Below, in pieces: positions 1 through 8,948 of a stretch of 31,501 nt of DNA. Origin of the DNA: Hyaloperonospora brassicae. Taxonomy: Eukaryota; Oomycota; Peronosporomycetes; Peronosporales; Peronosporaceae. The translations under genes were made by a program, and so were the position numbers. The notes below the pieces were generated by a model. That model did not search any database. It was not told the origin of the DNA and saw only the letters and a program-made list of their open reading frames with translations. Each line of letters begins with the position of its first letter. Positions within the stretch are counted from its first letter, which is position 1. The DNA is taken from NCBI GenBank assembly GCA_947650285.1, contig CANTFL010000893.1, positions 1-31,501 on the forward strand, read 5' to 3'.

Positions 1-269
1 CGCCTCTACATCAAGATAGCAGAACCCCCGTTCGTGGTGGGAAGATTCCCACGCCGGAAGCAAACTCTCAACCCAACCTCTCAGCGAGATCGACATCTTC
101 CAAGGCCGTTACGGAGAGCTCAAGCCAGCCCAACCGACGGGTACACAAGGTGAGCACAAGGCTATACAGCAAGGCACGGATCGGAATACCCCCTCACTGA
201 GTCGGCAAGTCTGGGCAAGTGGAAGATCGACACTCACACAAGCGATTTTGTGAGATCGACTTCACCACA
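1..269 (+). repeat. Partial inverted LTR of the giant gypsy element (U5-side end)
   Basis: This stretch is the reverse complement of the left part of LTR1 (about 1834-2100): the same words run backwards, and it ends at 258-269 with GACTTCACCACA, the complement of the LTR terminus TGTGGTGAAGTC. It is therefore the 3' (U5) end of a giant gypsy LTR in plus orientation; the rest lies outside the window. It shares some variants with LTR1 (CTGAGTCGG, GTTCGTGGTGGGAAG) and others with LTR2 (AAGCGATTTTGTGAG), so it is a further mosaic member of the family. No gene is seen in it. Confidence 0.85.
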
Positions 270-1833
270 ATCGCGCATCAGAGACGACGCTAAGTCGTCC
301 TGGGTTGTATTCTGCGTAGAAATTGTACTCCGCAAAGAAAGGTATCCACCTCGCCATTCTTTGAAAGAGGTGTGTACTGTTCACAGCCGTGCGTAGTGAC
401 GGATGGTCCGTATATACGATGAACGGTCTATCTTCCAAGAGAAAGACGCGAAACTTAGCCAGTGCGTATTTCATGGCAAGGAGTTCCTAGTCATGCACTG
501 GATAATTGCGTTCTGATGCTTGCAGCTGACGCGACAGATAACAGATGACGCGCTATGCGCCGTCTGTGTCATACTGTATCAACGCACAGCCGATAGCGAA
601 ATCGCTGGCATCGAGACCACATGAAATAGTCTGTCCTGATCTGCAATCGCCAAGATGGGAGATTGCATCAAGTTTTGCTTGATACCCTCAACGGAACGCT
701 GGCATTCAACGTTCCATGACCACTTCACATCTTTCTTGAGCAAGATTGAAAGATAAACAGTCATCTCGGCGTAATTGCGCGAGTACTTGTGTAAGTACGC
801 CGCTAAGCCAAGAAACTTACGAATTACCTTGACATCGACTGGCACTGGCCAGTCGGTGATCGCCTTGATTTTTTTGGGATCAGGGCGTACGCCGTGTTTA
901 CCCACGATGCACCCAAGAAGTGGTATTTCGCTTGTCGCGAAGATACACTTCTTGAGATTGGCATACAACGTATGCTTGCGCATAAGTTGAAGAACCTGAC
1001 TAACATGAGTTTTGTGAATCTCAACGTCGTCCCTCCGTCCAGAGCCCGGCTATGGACGAACACATCGTCGAAGTAACTCGGTGCGAAGTCTCGCACCGGT
1101 CTCAACAGATTTGTGACACATCTGTTGGATGTTGCAGGGGCATTACTCAGCCCCTGTGGCATCACTAGGCACTCCCACAGCATCCCGCTGATGGTACTCA
1201 CTGCCGTGAACGGGACGTCCCGTTCACGCATGAGGATCTGATAGAATCCATCCATCAGATCCATGGACAAAGAGATGGTATTATTTGACATACCATCTAT
1301 GATTACGTTCTTCCTCGGTATCGGCGTCTGAGCCGGTACCGTTGCATCATTCAACTTGTCGAATGCGTGCACTATCTGCCACCCTCCTGTGGACTTTCGC
1401 GCACAGAACGTCGGAGAGCTGTGACGGGATGTCGATTCCCTCACATGGCCCGCTGCTAAGCGATCGGCAAAGAACTTGTCGATCGCTAGTACTTGTTCAC
1501 GAGGCAGTAGCCACTGCTTCATGACACAGTACTTCGAGCCCGGTCTGAGCTCGATCTCGTGTCGAGTGCCTTTGTCCTTAGGCAACTCGCAAGGTACGGA
1601 TTTAGGAAACACATCCCTGAATTCGATCAAATCCTTATACAAAGGATTTGCCTGAAGTGACTCCCAGGATTGAGATGTGTATCGCTCAATCCAAGTCTTC
1701 TCATCGAGGACACTTTCGTCCATCGATGAGCTGCTAAGAACCCGTTCGTTCTCAGCAAATACCGTTACCGATCGAATTTCGGTGACGTACTCGTCCTTCG
1801 CGACGAGTGCACAGATCTGCTCGACTTTGCCAG
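270..1833 (-). pseudogene. pol: Ty3/gypsy pol fragment (RT and RNase H), a second element family
   Basis: Read on the minus strand from 1833 downward, this is the RT core of a gypsy polyprotein different from the giant element. It shows the region before RT (FRDVFPKSVPCELP), substrate-side motifs (SMDLMDGFYQILMRERD, then the G-LWECLVMPQGLSNAPAT block) and an intact catalytic YFDD at 1064-1075. A frame change follows, then the thumb/connection (GCIVGKHGVRPDPKKIKAI, FLGLAAYLHKYSRNYA). A further break precedes RNase H (MKYALAKFRVFLLEDRPF, YTDHPSLRTAV, FFAEYNF). The fragment stops abruptly inside the RNase H C-terminus at 269/270, and on the other side at LTR1 (1833/1834), upstream of RT. Gag, protease, integrase and its own LTRs are missing. 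At least three frame breaks make it a dead relic. The sequence strongly resembles oomycete gypsy Pol proteins, from memory of the family. Confidence 0.9.
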
Positions 1834-2673
1834 TGTGATGAAGTCGATCCCACAAAATTACTTTAGTAGGTGTCGATCTTCCACTTGCCCAGACTTGCCG
1901 ACTCAGTGAGGGGGTATTCCGATCCGTGCCTTGTTGTATACCCTTGTGCTCACCTTGTGTACCCGTCGGTTGGGCTGGCTTGAGCTCTTCGTAACCGCCT
2001 TGGGAGATGTCGATCTCGCTGAGAGGTTGGGTTGAGCGTTCGCTTCCGGTGAGAAAATCTTCCCACCACGAACGGGGGTTCTGCGATCCTGATCTTGAGT
2101 CGCGGCGATCTCTATTTGGAGATGTCGCGATCTCGATATTGAATCACACCGGTCTCGATTTGTCTTCGGGATCGGGTTCTTTGCTGTGCGGAAATCTTTA
2201 CTCAGCAAATAGTAGTCTTGCGTCGATCTTGGGTTGAGACCGGTTCAATCTGGTCTCGGGATCGGCCGATCCTGCTGGAAGTGCGCAATTTGGGCAGATC
2301 GGTTGCTTGTTTCGCCAAAATGAAACACGCCGATCTGTCCGGTAGATCGTCTCGGTCTTGCTCGGTCTTGTCTTGAACTCCTTGTCCAGATCTTCTGACC
2401 ACTTGAGCTGACTTGCGATCTTGTAACCAAAATCCTTTCCCTTTGTTGTTGTTTGCTGCTACCCTAGCAGTTGAGTTGAGTGTGAGTACTTGATCGATCC
2501 GGGCCAGATATCCCGAGATCGCTCTTCTCGATCTTGGCCAACAATCCAAGATCGGTCTTCTGTGTCCCTGTAACACGCGGGACTTGACCCGCCGGGGAAG
2601 CCAAATCAATCTTGCCTGGAGAAGAGGGGAGGGGAACGTGCGTCGTGAGTAGAAGAAGTAGAGTTCAAGTCTG

Positions 2674-2679
2674 TTTATT
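2674..2679 (-). promoter_or_regulatory. Candidate poly(A) signal AATAAA in LTR1
   Basis: The plus strand reads TTTATT, giving AATAAA in the element's direction. The same hexamer in the same context occurs in LTR2 (15399-15404) and LTR3 (28238-28243). Conservation and placement in the LTR fit a retrotransposon polyadenylation signal; the R/U5 border cannot be fixed from sequence alone. Confidence 0.5.
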
Positions 2680-2871
2680 AACCAACCAAAAAAATACCCA
2701 ACCTATCTTCAAGCCTATTCCAAACTATAGGTCGCTCTCCAAGTCCATATCACCTTTAAGCTTGACCGCCCCCTTGAACACGTGTCGATATTTCGTGACC
2801 TGTACTCCAAAGATAGCGCCAATACTCCCGATATCGCACCTAGACACCAAACGAGACCAAATTCCAAATAT

Positions 2872-2897
2872 GGTACCAAATACCCAATTTTGGTACC
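2872..2897. repeat. Conserved GGTACC hairpin in LTR1
   Basis: Inverted repeat with arms GGTACCAAA and TTTGGTACC and an 8-nt loop. The same structure is at 15598-15623 in LTR2 and 28437-28462 in LTR3, although the surrounding LTR has many differences. It could be an RNA hairpin in R/U3 or a binding site for a dimeric factor; function unknown. Confidence 0.6.
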
Positions 2898-3413
2898 GAA
2901 AAGTCCAAATAGTATCCAAGATGTGGAACGTGTCTAAATCAATTTTACGAAATCAATTCAACCGGCTTCCACTGGCTCTTTCGATGTGAACGTTTGGGAA
3001 ATCACTCATGGATCTCCAACAAGCATGTATATCATCATACAATAGCCCCATCATCGATATATCCATAACCAGCAGAGAACATGGCCGATCTGATGTCCAA
3101 TTCGAGATCGTTGAGGATCGACACAGTGCGATCCGGCCCTATATGCCTTTTCCGTTCATTGTGCATACTCCGATACTATACTCAACGGTTTATCCGCACA
3201 ATGGGACCATCCACAGCTCTTACAACGGTCCCACGGACCCCCACAAACAACCCCACTTCCAGATCGGTCCATAATTAACCTAAATCAGTACTCCCTTTGG
3301 GAGACCCGTAGAGAGTGTCACCGGTCTGCAGGATGTTACACCTTCGCCACAGAGTCACATCACATCGCCCGATCTCAGATCCTTGTCCCAGATAGCTCCA
3401 TGGAAATTGGCCT

Positions 3414-3479
3414 AACTGTCGTCTTGTCCCGGATCACCCCGTCTCAGACCGTTCCATACCCATCAGTCGGACGACAGTT
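3414..3479. repeat. Inverted repeat upstream of antisense exon 1 in LTR1
   Basis: AACTGTCGTC (3414-3423) and its perfect complement GACGACAGTT (3470-3479) flank a 46-nt spacer, 45 bp before the exon 1 ATG. LTR3 keeps both arms (28980-28989 and 29036-29045); LTR2 has lost them through a divergent U3. It may be a regulatory site for the antisense promoter or a chance structure. Confidence 0.5.
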
Positions 3480-3542
3480 GGATCGGATCGCCGATCCTGT
3501 TTCCTTTTGGATCGCCAAGTCCCATGGCTTCTTTTTTCACCA

Positions 3543-3652
3543 GTAAGTGGCGTCCCAAATGTGTAGCCACCGATCCTCGTAGAAAATGTGATGAGTGACT
3601 TCACCACAACCGCCCCCTGTACTGAAGTCCATTGTACAGCAATTGACCTCAG
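3543..3652 (+). other. Putative intron of the antisense gene across the LTR1/internal junction
   Basis: GTAAGT at 3543-3548, CTCAG ending at 3652, length 110 nt, with CTGA-type branch candidates near 3622. The intron contains the LTR end (3608) and the PPT (3609-3618). Joining 3542 to 3653 keeps the reading frame into the ORF at 3697, with no stop between. The equivalent in copy B is 16360-16470. No transcript evidence is available here. Confidence 0.55.
3609..3618 (-). other. Polypurine tract of element A
   Basis: Minus strand AGGGGGCGGT directly abuts the 3' LTR terminus TGTGGTGAAGTC. This is the expected position of the plus-strand DNA primer for reverse transcription. It is identical at 16427-16436 in element B. 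Confidence 0.75.
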
Positions 3653-6474
3653 TGCGGTCACTCATTAACTTCGATCCAACCACTCAAGTCCGTCTTATGG
3701 CATCTCCAGCGCATCTCCCCACCTCGCCAATCTCGTCAGAAGGCTCCACCGTGTTTCTGTCTCCGGATCGCGACCCGTCGTCTGGATCGCCGGATCGCGG
3801 GAGGTATGCTCCAATCGTCCCAGATCAACATGCGTCTCCAAGCCATCTAGGTCCAGCCGAATCTCCTTCGATCGCCCTGGGATCGCCAGATCGACAGCCG
3901 ACCAGACCTTCGTCCTTAGCCCGCAACTTGCCGTCTGGGTAGCCGGACCGCGGGATGTATGCTCCAATTGTTCCAGATCGACACAAGTCTCCAAGTGATT
4001 CCAGCTCGGTCGGGTCGCCATCGATCGTCACGGGATCGCCAGATCGTCCCTCTCAGCCGTCCTCACTTCCTGCACCTCCGGCGACCCTGGGTGCGTTCAT
4101 CTACGACATTCTGGCCCCTAGTGAGTCTCGTACAGGGTCTGCTCCAATTGCGGGCGTCACCGGCTTCTTTCCGCGAGTTTCTGCCGACGACGTTCGTCTT
4201 ACGTTGGCTACGATCTCTTATTTGTGGGATCGAGAGGCTACCTTCTGCAGCCAAGCCGATACAATTCGTGCGCTTCAGCAGTCATACCGAGATGCGGTCG
4301 CCCCGGGGGAATCGCTTGCAAGACGAGATTCATTCTCTGTACAGATCGGCCGCACCTTTCGTCTCTTTTGTCCAGCGTCGATATGATTGGATGCAAGGCC
4401 GCTACGTCGACACAGTACATACTTTGAGCGATTGTAAACGAGCTCTGCAGACACATCGAGACCAATCGGCGCAGATTCTCCGTCTACGCGCTTTGCTACG
4501 TGCCAACGATGAGGATCAAGGCAGCTTGGAACGACAGGTGAACGATTTGAGGGCTCAAATCATTTCGCTTCAAGCCTAAATCAATTCTCTCCGACAGCAG
4601 CGTGACCAGTTGACCACCGATAGGTCTTTCCTACACATAGATGTTTTGCACTTGAAGGAGGAATTGGATCGGTCTCAAGCGGAGCTCGCAGAGGGACTGG
4701 CTTCAATTAGCGATCTCGTGCAACAAGTGGATGGCTTTACTCCTCTGGAGGGTCAGTTGGCACTTTCGCGGATGGAAAACGCCAACCTCCGTCGTCAGCT
4801 TGCGGAACACCTCACGGTGCTCGACCAGCTGCAGGTGGCGGAGCACGATCGGGATCGGGCCATAGCAGAATACCTTGACCTCATCTACACCCTGAACAGT
4901 GCTATACTCGGGTCCCGGTCGTCTGCACTGACCGTTCGACCGTCTCCCAAGAGTGCTACTCCGGCCAAATCGCCACCTGTTTCCGCCACCCAGAGATCGA
5001 GATCGCTTGCCCGTAGGTCCAGATCGAGATCGTCTGGCCCGCCTACCAAGCGTCAGCGGGTTCGACCACGGTCACGATTCAGAGATTCTTCTGCCACCCG
5101 TGTGGCCTCCCGGCTATTGTCGTTGAATCCCTCAATATCTTCCAAGAAACTCCCCAGATCGGCCCCGCCCAATCCTTCACCCAATTTTTCTTCTTCGCCG
5201 CCCTCTTCCACGTATTCTAGGACTGGATCGGGAAGTGGATAGCCAACCGAGTCAGACTCTAGATCGGGAGATTTGACCCGTTCCTTGTTGTCCCGCTCGA
5301 GATCGACCGCTCGTCGTCAGCCTAAGTCGGATGCCCGATTTTCGACTTTAGACTCCTCTCCGGCTGCCCAGGTCGCTTCCGCTTCTTCCGCAGCTACCGC
5401 ATCAGCTCAAGCACTGTCGCGGTCGCTCTCTCCAGACGCTCCGAAACCCCGTTATCTTTCGTACCCGTTCTCTCCGGTCGCGGCTGCCCCCGTAATTGAA
5501 ATTCAAGATGATGAAGACGTGGAAGATGTGAAGGTGTCGCCGACAGGGGAAACACATAGCGAGACTGGCTCCGCTAGTCCGCCTTCGGGGTTTCCTGCGC
5601 TTTCGGATCGCCATTTGTCCGATAGCGAAAGCAGCATCACCCTTCCGACGCGCCAAGTGGCTAACCGAGTCATCTCCTCCGTTGATTTCGACCATCTTCC
5701 ACCACTCCAGCAGCCACGGTATCCGGTGGATTCCCAATTATCTGGCGCCTTCCCGAAGGGTAGCTTCCGAGATAGCTCCATGGTCAGTTTCGCGGATCGC
5801 CATGGTTTGCGTGAGGACTATGACCATTGAGCTGCTGTTTCACCACTACTCCAAGCCCAGAAATTTTCTGTTCCCCTTCCACAGTCATGGGCGAGCTCCT
5901 CCGACGGGGATTGGGCCTCTGGGCTGATTTCGCGACAGCACATCCAGGCTCTTTACGCTACGGCCCCCTGGAACTATATTGTGGTCCCCGTCAACCCGAT
6001 ATCGTTCACCATGACTGGATAGTATCGAGACATGAGTCATCATTACCTGGAGCTTGAGTCCACTCATCGGCAAGCTCTATGGGAATCTACTCATGCTTTC
6101 CCGATCTCTCCGGCCCAGCGACGATCCGAACTGTTTATGCAAACTTTCTGGCGTCAACGCAAGCAGCGCCGATCTCGCTTTGGAGCACGTTTGAAGAACT
6201 TCTTGAAGATGATACTCAACGGTATGATCTTTGGCACTGTGATCTCGACATCTTGCTGGATCCCTTCTTCCTCCACTATCCGCGCCCACATGAAGAACGA
6301 GTTTGGTACCCAGGGTTAGGACACTCTAACGACCCAGCTGACTTGCTAGAGGCGTTGGACATGGCCGACCAAGAGGATCCTTGGCGCAACCAGTTCCGCA
6401 ACGCCTATTGGGATCACCCCGGATTGCAGATTCCCCGTCTACAGGACAAGTTCAAGCCTGCTCCATCGTCTTAG

Positions 6475-6735
6475 TTCAAGATCGGTGCCCGAGCCCGATC
6501 GTCTTTCATAATCGTGCAAGTCATTCGATCATCGTCTCTTTTCTTAGATACTTCATTCTTTGCAACTTCCACAACCTCGATCCTTCTCATTCCACATCAT
6601 TCAGTAAGGTAATTCACGTGACTATCTCCATACTCATACACAAAAACACCATCCATAAGCCTTTGCTACCTCACAGCACATCTTGCAACCTCATCCACCA
6701 GCATGTGCTACCGCCTAGCACACTTGTTCGAACTG
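6475..6735. other. Convergent non-coding gap between antisense gene and pol (element A)
   Basis: About 260 bp separate the antisense gene stop from the pol stop (6736-6738); the two genes point toward each other. I see C/T-rich sequence and one copy of a unit (CATGTGCTACCGCCTAGCAC, 6703-6722) that is tandemly repeated in element B. No gene or clear terminator is visible. A 3'-end region for both transcripts is expected here. Confidence 0.5.
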
Positions 6736-8259
6736 TTAAGGTTCGTCCGACTTGCCTTCGTGAGACTGCATCGCTTCGAAACGGTTTCGACTCACTCGGT
6801 TCCGCTCAAACTCCTGCAAGATCGCCCCACAACTCAGGTCGACCTCATCCACCCGACTTAGATCGGGATTTGCCTTCCACTTCACCAGAAACTGTCGGTG
6901 TACTCGCCCTTAACGGGTTTTCCTACCAGATCGCACGTCCAATATTTCTTCTACTTCGTACTCTCCTTCCTCAAGATCACTCTCCCAACTATCTTCTGGC
7001 AGCAGAGCCTCATCGAAATCCAAGCGCTCTGCTTCGTCTATCGTCAGCCGATCCTTCGGCCGTTCAGGGAACGTTTTTACCTTTTTTAGCTTCGATAAAT
7101 GTACAATCGGAAATAACCGATACGGAGTTCCGGCGATTCCCAATTTCACAGCGTGATCTCCACAAATGTCCGCAACTCGGAATGGACCATGCCACATATG
7201 CGCTAGCTTCTTTGCATATCCCTCTTTGACTCGATCCAGGTATAACCAAACTTGCGTTCCCACTTCGATCTCATGTTGCTCCAAATCTTCATTATGTCGA
7301 TCTGCCCTCTCTTGGATCGCAACTCGTAGTTGATCGTTCACTGCGGATCGAGCTCGCTGGTATTGTCTTTGCATACTATATCTCCACCGCTTCGGATCGC
7401 GATCTCTTGTTCTCGTGTTCCCCACTGATAACGTAGCTTCCAACGTCGATCGTGGATCCCACCCATGAATCAGATAGAATGGGGTGTCCCCCCGAATCCG
7501 ATCTTGTGCGGTGTTAATTGCAAATGTGAGTCGCTCAGCATACTCATCCCAGTCCCGTTGGTCCACTTCAGCCACGTACATCTTGAGCGAATGCGTCAAG
7601 GTTTGCACCATTCGTTCGGCTGTTCCATTTGCTTGTGGCCTGTAGGCCATGGTAGCACGCTGTTTCTGTCCTACGATCCGACTGAAGGCTCGAAAAAAAT
7701 CGGACATAAATCCCGGTTCTCGATCGTGTCTGATAGCCTCGCTAGCTCCGAAACGTCGGAACACACATTCTTCGTAATTCTCAGCTATTGTTTGTGCTGT
7801 TCGTGATGAGCTAGTCTTTGCAATCACATATCCCGAGAAGAACCCCACCCAAATAAGCAGTTCGGTATTCTTCTTGATAGACTTGGGCAACGACGGTATA
7901 TGATCCATTGCGATGATCTGAAATGGATAGGTTGCGTGTAAGTTACACGGGGATCTCCCATGACTCGTCGGGCTTCCTTTTCCAGTTTCACAGTCGGTAC
8001 ATTCACCCACATATCGTTGCACACTCCGATATAGTCCTCTCCAATGGAATCGCGATCTGATCCTCTGATAAGTTCTACCGATACCCTGATGGCCTCCTTC
8101 CAGACTCGTATGATAGTGATGCAAAAAATCCTGTTGCAACATCTCAGGGATCACCAACCGCATCAAACCATCGCGATCTTCTGACTCTCTTTTCGCCATG
8201 GGGCAGAAAAATAGCAGATCGTTCTCATCGATCTCGTACTCTGGCGCCAGATTTTTCAC
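6736..8259 (-). pseudogene. Integrase and chromodomain, element A
   Basis: An open frame 8259-6910 holds a full integrase. The HHCC zinc finger is His50, His57, Cys87, Cys90 (HTSLEGGHQG...GECTDC). The catalytic triad is Asp119 (AMDHIP), Asp179 (RHDREPGF) and Glu215 (ANGTAERM), giving D-x59-D-x35-E. A GPY/F-type module (MWHGPFRV) and the PIVHLSKLKK segment follow. The C-terminus enters a chromodomain (EYEVEEILDVRSGRKTR, then GRVHRQFLVKWK) interrupted by TAA where B has TAT (Tyr). The chromodomain would direct integration to marked chromatin. Apart from that stop and Gly139 (Asp in B, WVDLFSGY), the integrase is well preserved. Confidence 0.88.
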
Positions 8260-8944
8260 ACATCTTCACCTCTCCCGCGTCCAAGGTTGATACATCGCCA
8301 CTTAGATACTTCTTGAGATTGACAATCCAACACTCTTCATCCTGAGCTTGGACAATTCGTTGTACCCTAATCCTCTGTACTATCTCCTCCTGTACCACTT
8401 CAGGTTCATGACGTATCCTCCCGGCTGATCTCGTGATCGCAGCTATCCGCACCAACTGACCATCTTTCTTGGGCTTCAACAATTCATCGAGCCGGTTCAG
8501 AGTCATCAGATCTTGCCGATCTTCTTCAGCTACAATAATTCTTCCCTTTTCGTTCTGCAATGCTGTGCTGGCTAGTCGATCCGCGCTTTGGTTCCACTCT
8601 CGCTTCATATGCAGAAACTCGTGACTAGGCCACGATCGCAGCTTCACCAACGCTTTTTGCCTCAGGAGTTGAAGGCCCGGTGCCTTGCAGTCGATCTCAC
8701 CGCGCATCTGTCGAATCACCAAATTGGAATCTCCACACAGAATTACTCGCCCCCTGTCCAGATCGGCGAGTAACTCAAAGCACAGTAGCAAGCCATTATA
8801 CTCCGCTTCATTCACAGTCAGATTGTGAGCATATCTCGATTCTGCTGCCACGATCGTCCATTCGGGTAACCTCCATATCACCGCACTGTACGACCCTCCT
8901 TTCTTTTTTATCCTCGCCGATCCATCGAAGCTGGCCACCAGCAA
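8225..8944 (-). pseudogene. Second, archaeal/plant-type RNase H domain, element A
   Basis: An open stretch of 239 codons. The first 130 residues form a complete RNase H fold of the RVT_3 type: SFDGSARIKKKGG (Asp7), TVNEAEYNGLLL (Glu48), VILCGDSNLVIRQM (Asp72), and NQSADRLAST (Asp122), that is D-E-D-D. It is additional to the gypsy RNase H fused to RT. A linker of about 100 residues with charged helices follows and should lead into integrase (LDAGEVKM). Copy B encodes the same domain, with a frame break after it. The family precedent is dual RNase H in plant Tat elements and in the oomycete gypsy groups reported as Chronos and Archon (from memory). Confidence 0.85.
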
Positions 8945-8948
8945 CTCC

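Larger units (their letters stand above)
1834..3608 (-). repeat. LTR1: 3' LTR of giant element A
   Basis: A 1775-bp LTR. Its outer end is TGTGATGAAGTC (one mismatch to the LTR3 terminus) and its inner end is GACTTCACCACA at 3597-3608, directly next to a polypurine tract, which makes it a 3' LTR. It holds a candidate poly(A) signal (AATAAA on the minus strand, 2674-2679), a hairpin with 9-bp arms GGTACCAAA/TTTGGTACC (2872-2897), an E-box-like ACACGTGT near 2778-2785, and on the plus strand the putative first exon of the antisense gene (3524-3542). Several plus and minus ORFs of 60-135 codons lie inside it but show no coding pattern between copies. GATC is extremely frequent. Confidence 0.88.
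3524..6474 (+). pseudogene. Antisense gene of element A, spliced, exon 1 in the 3' LTR (decayed)
   Basis: The gene runs opposite to gag-pol between the pol end and LTR1. Exon 1 (3524-3542, MASFFT) is in the LTR. A GTAAGT donor (3543) and a CTCAG acceptor (3652) bound a 110-nt intron, and exon 2 enters the frame of the long ORF (SLINF..TQV, then MASP from 3697). Going along the protein: Ser/Pro-rich SPDR repeats (3697-4080); a conserved block ADDVRLTLATISYLWDREA; a long coiled coil (about 4180-4920, with heptads around PLEGQLALSRMENANLRRQL); a basic RS-rich stretch with an NLS-like KRQRVRPRSR (about 5040-5090); an acidic/Ser segment; and a C-terminal domain (ALY...PW, YLELESTHRQALWESTHAF, DPADLLEALDMADQEDPW). 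I do not recognise a known family. It is broken by TAG 3940-3942, a frameshift near 4310, TAA 4577-4579, TAG 5240-5242, a frameshift near 5730, a TAG replacing Trp near 6019 and further shifts. Differences from copy B in the ADDVRL block fall mostly at third codon positions, so the ancestor was coding. Confidence 0.72.

Noticed and set aside
2202..2609. Minus-strand ORFs of 125-138 codons in LTRs (also 14939-15334 and 27757-28173)
   Set aside because: They lie wholly in LTR sequence, differ by frameshifts between copies, and are Arg/Ser-rich as expected from GATC-rich DNA read in that frame.
3008..3274. Plus-strand ORF of 88 codons in LTR1, also open in LTR3 (28574-28840) and longer in LTR2 (15735-16271)
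   Set aside because: Differences between copies mostly change amino acids and are not at third positions, and there is no known domain. It probably stays open by shared ancestry only. It could be part of the leader of the antisense transcript.
3434..3661. Minus-strand ORF ending in LTR1, and the LTR extension of the copia RT frame past 29175
   Set aside because: Chance read-through of an LTR end. The shared VVKSL...RIGGYT string is LTR sequence on both sites, not a copia protein domain.
7465..7806. Plus-strand ORF opposite integrase (similar at 20330-20635)
   Set aside because: Complementary to the DDE integrase; conserved only because pol is conserved.
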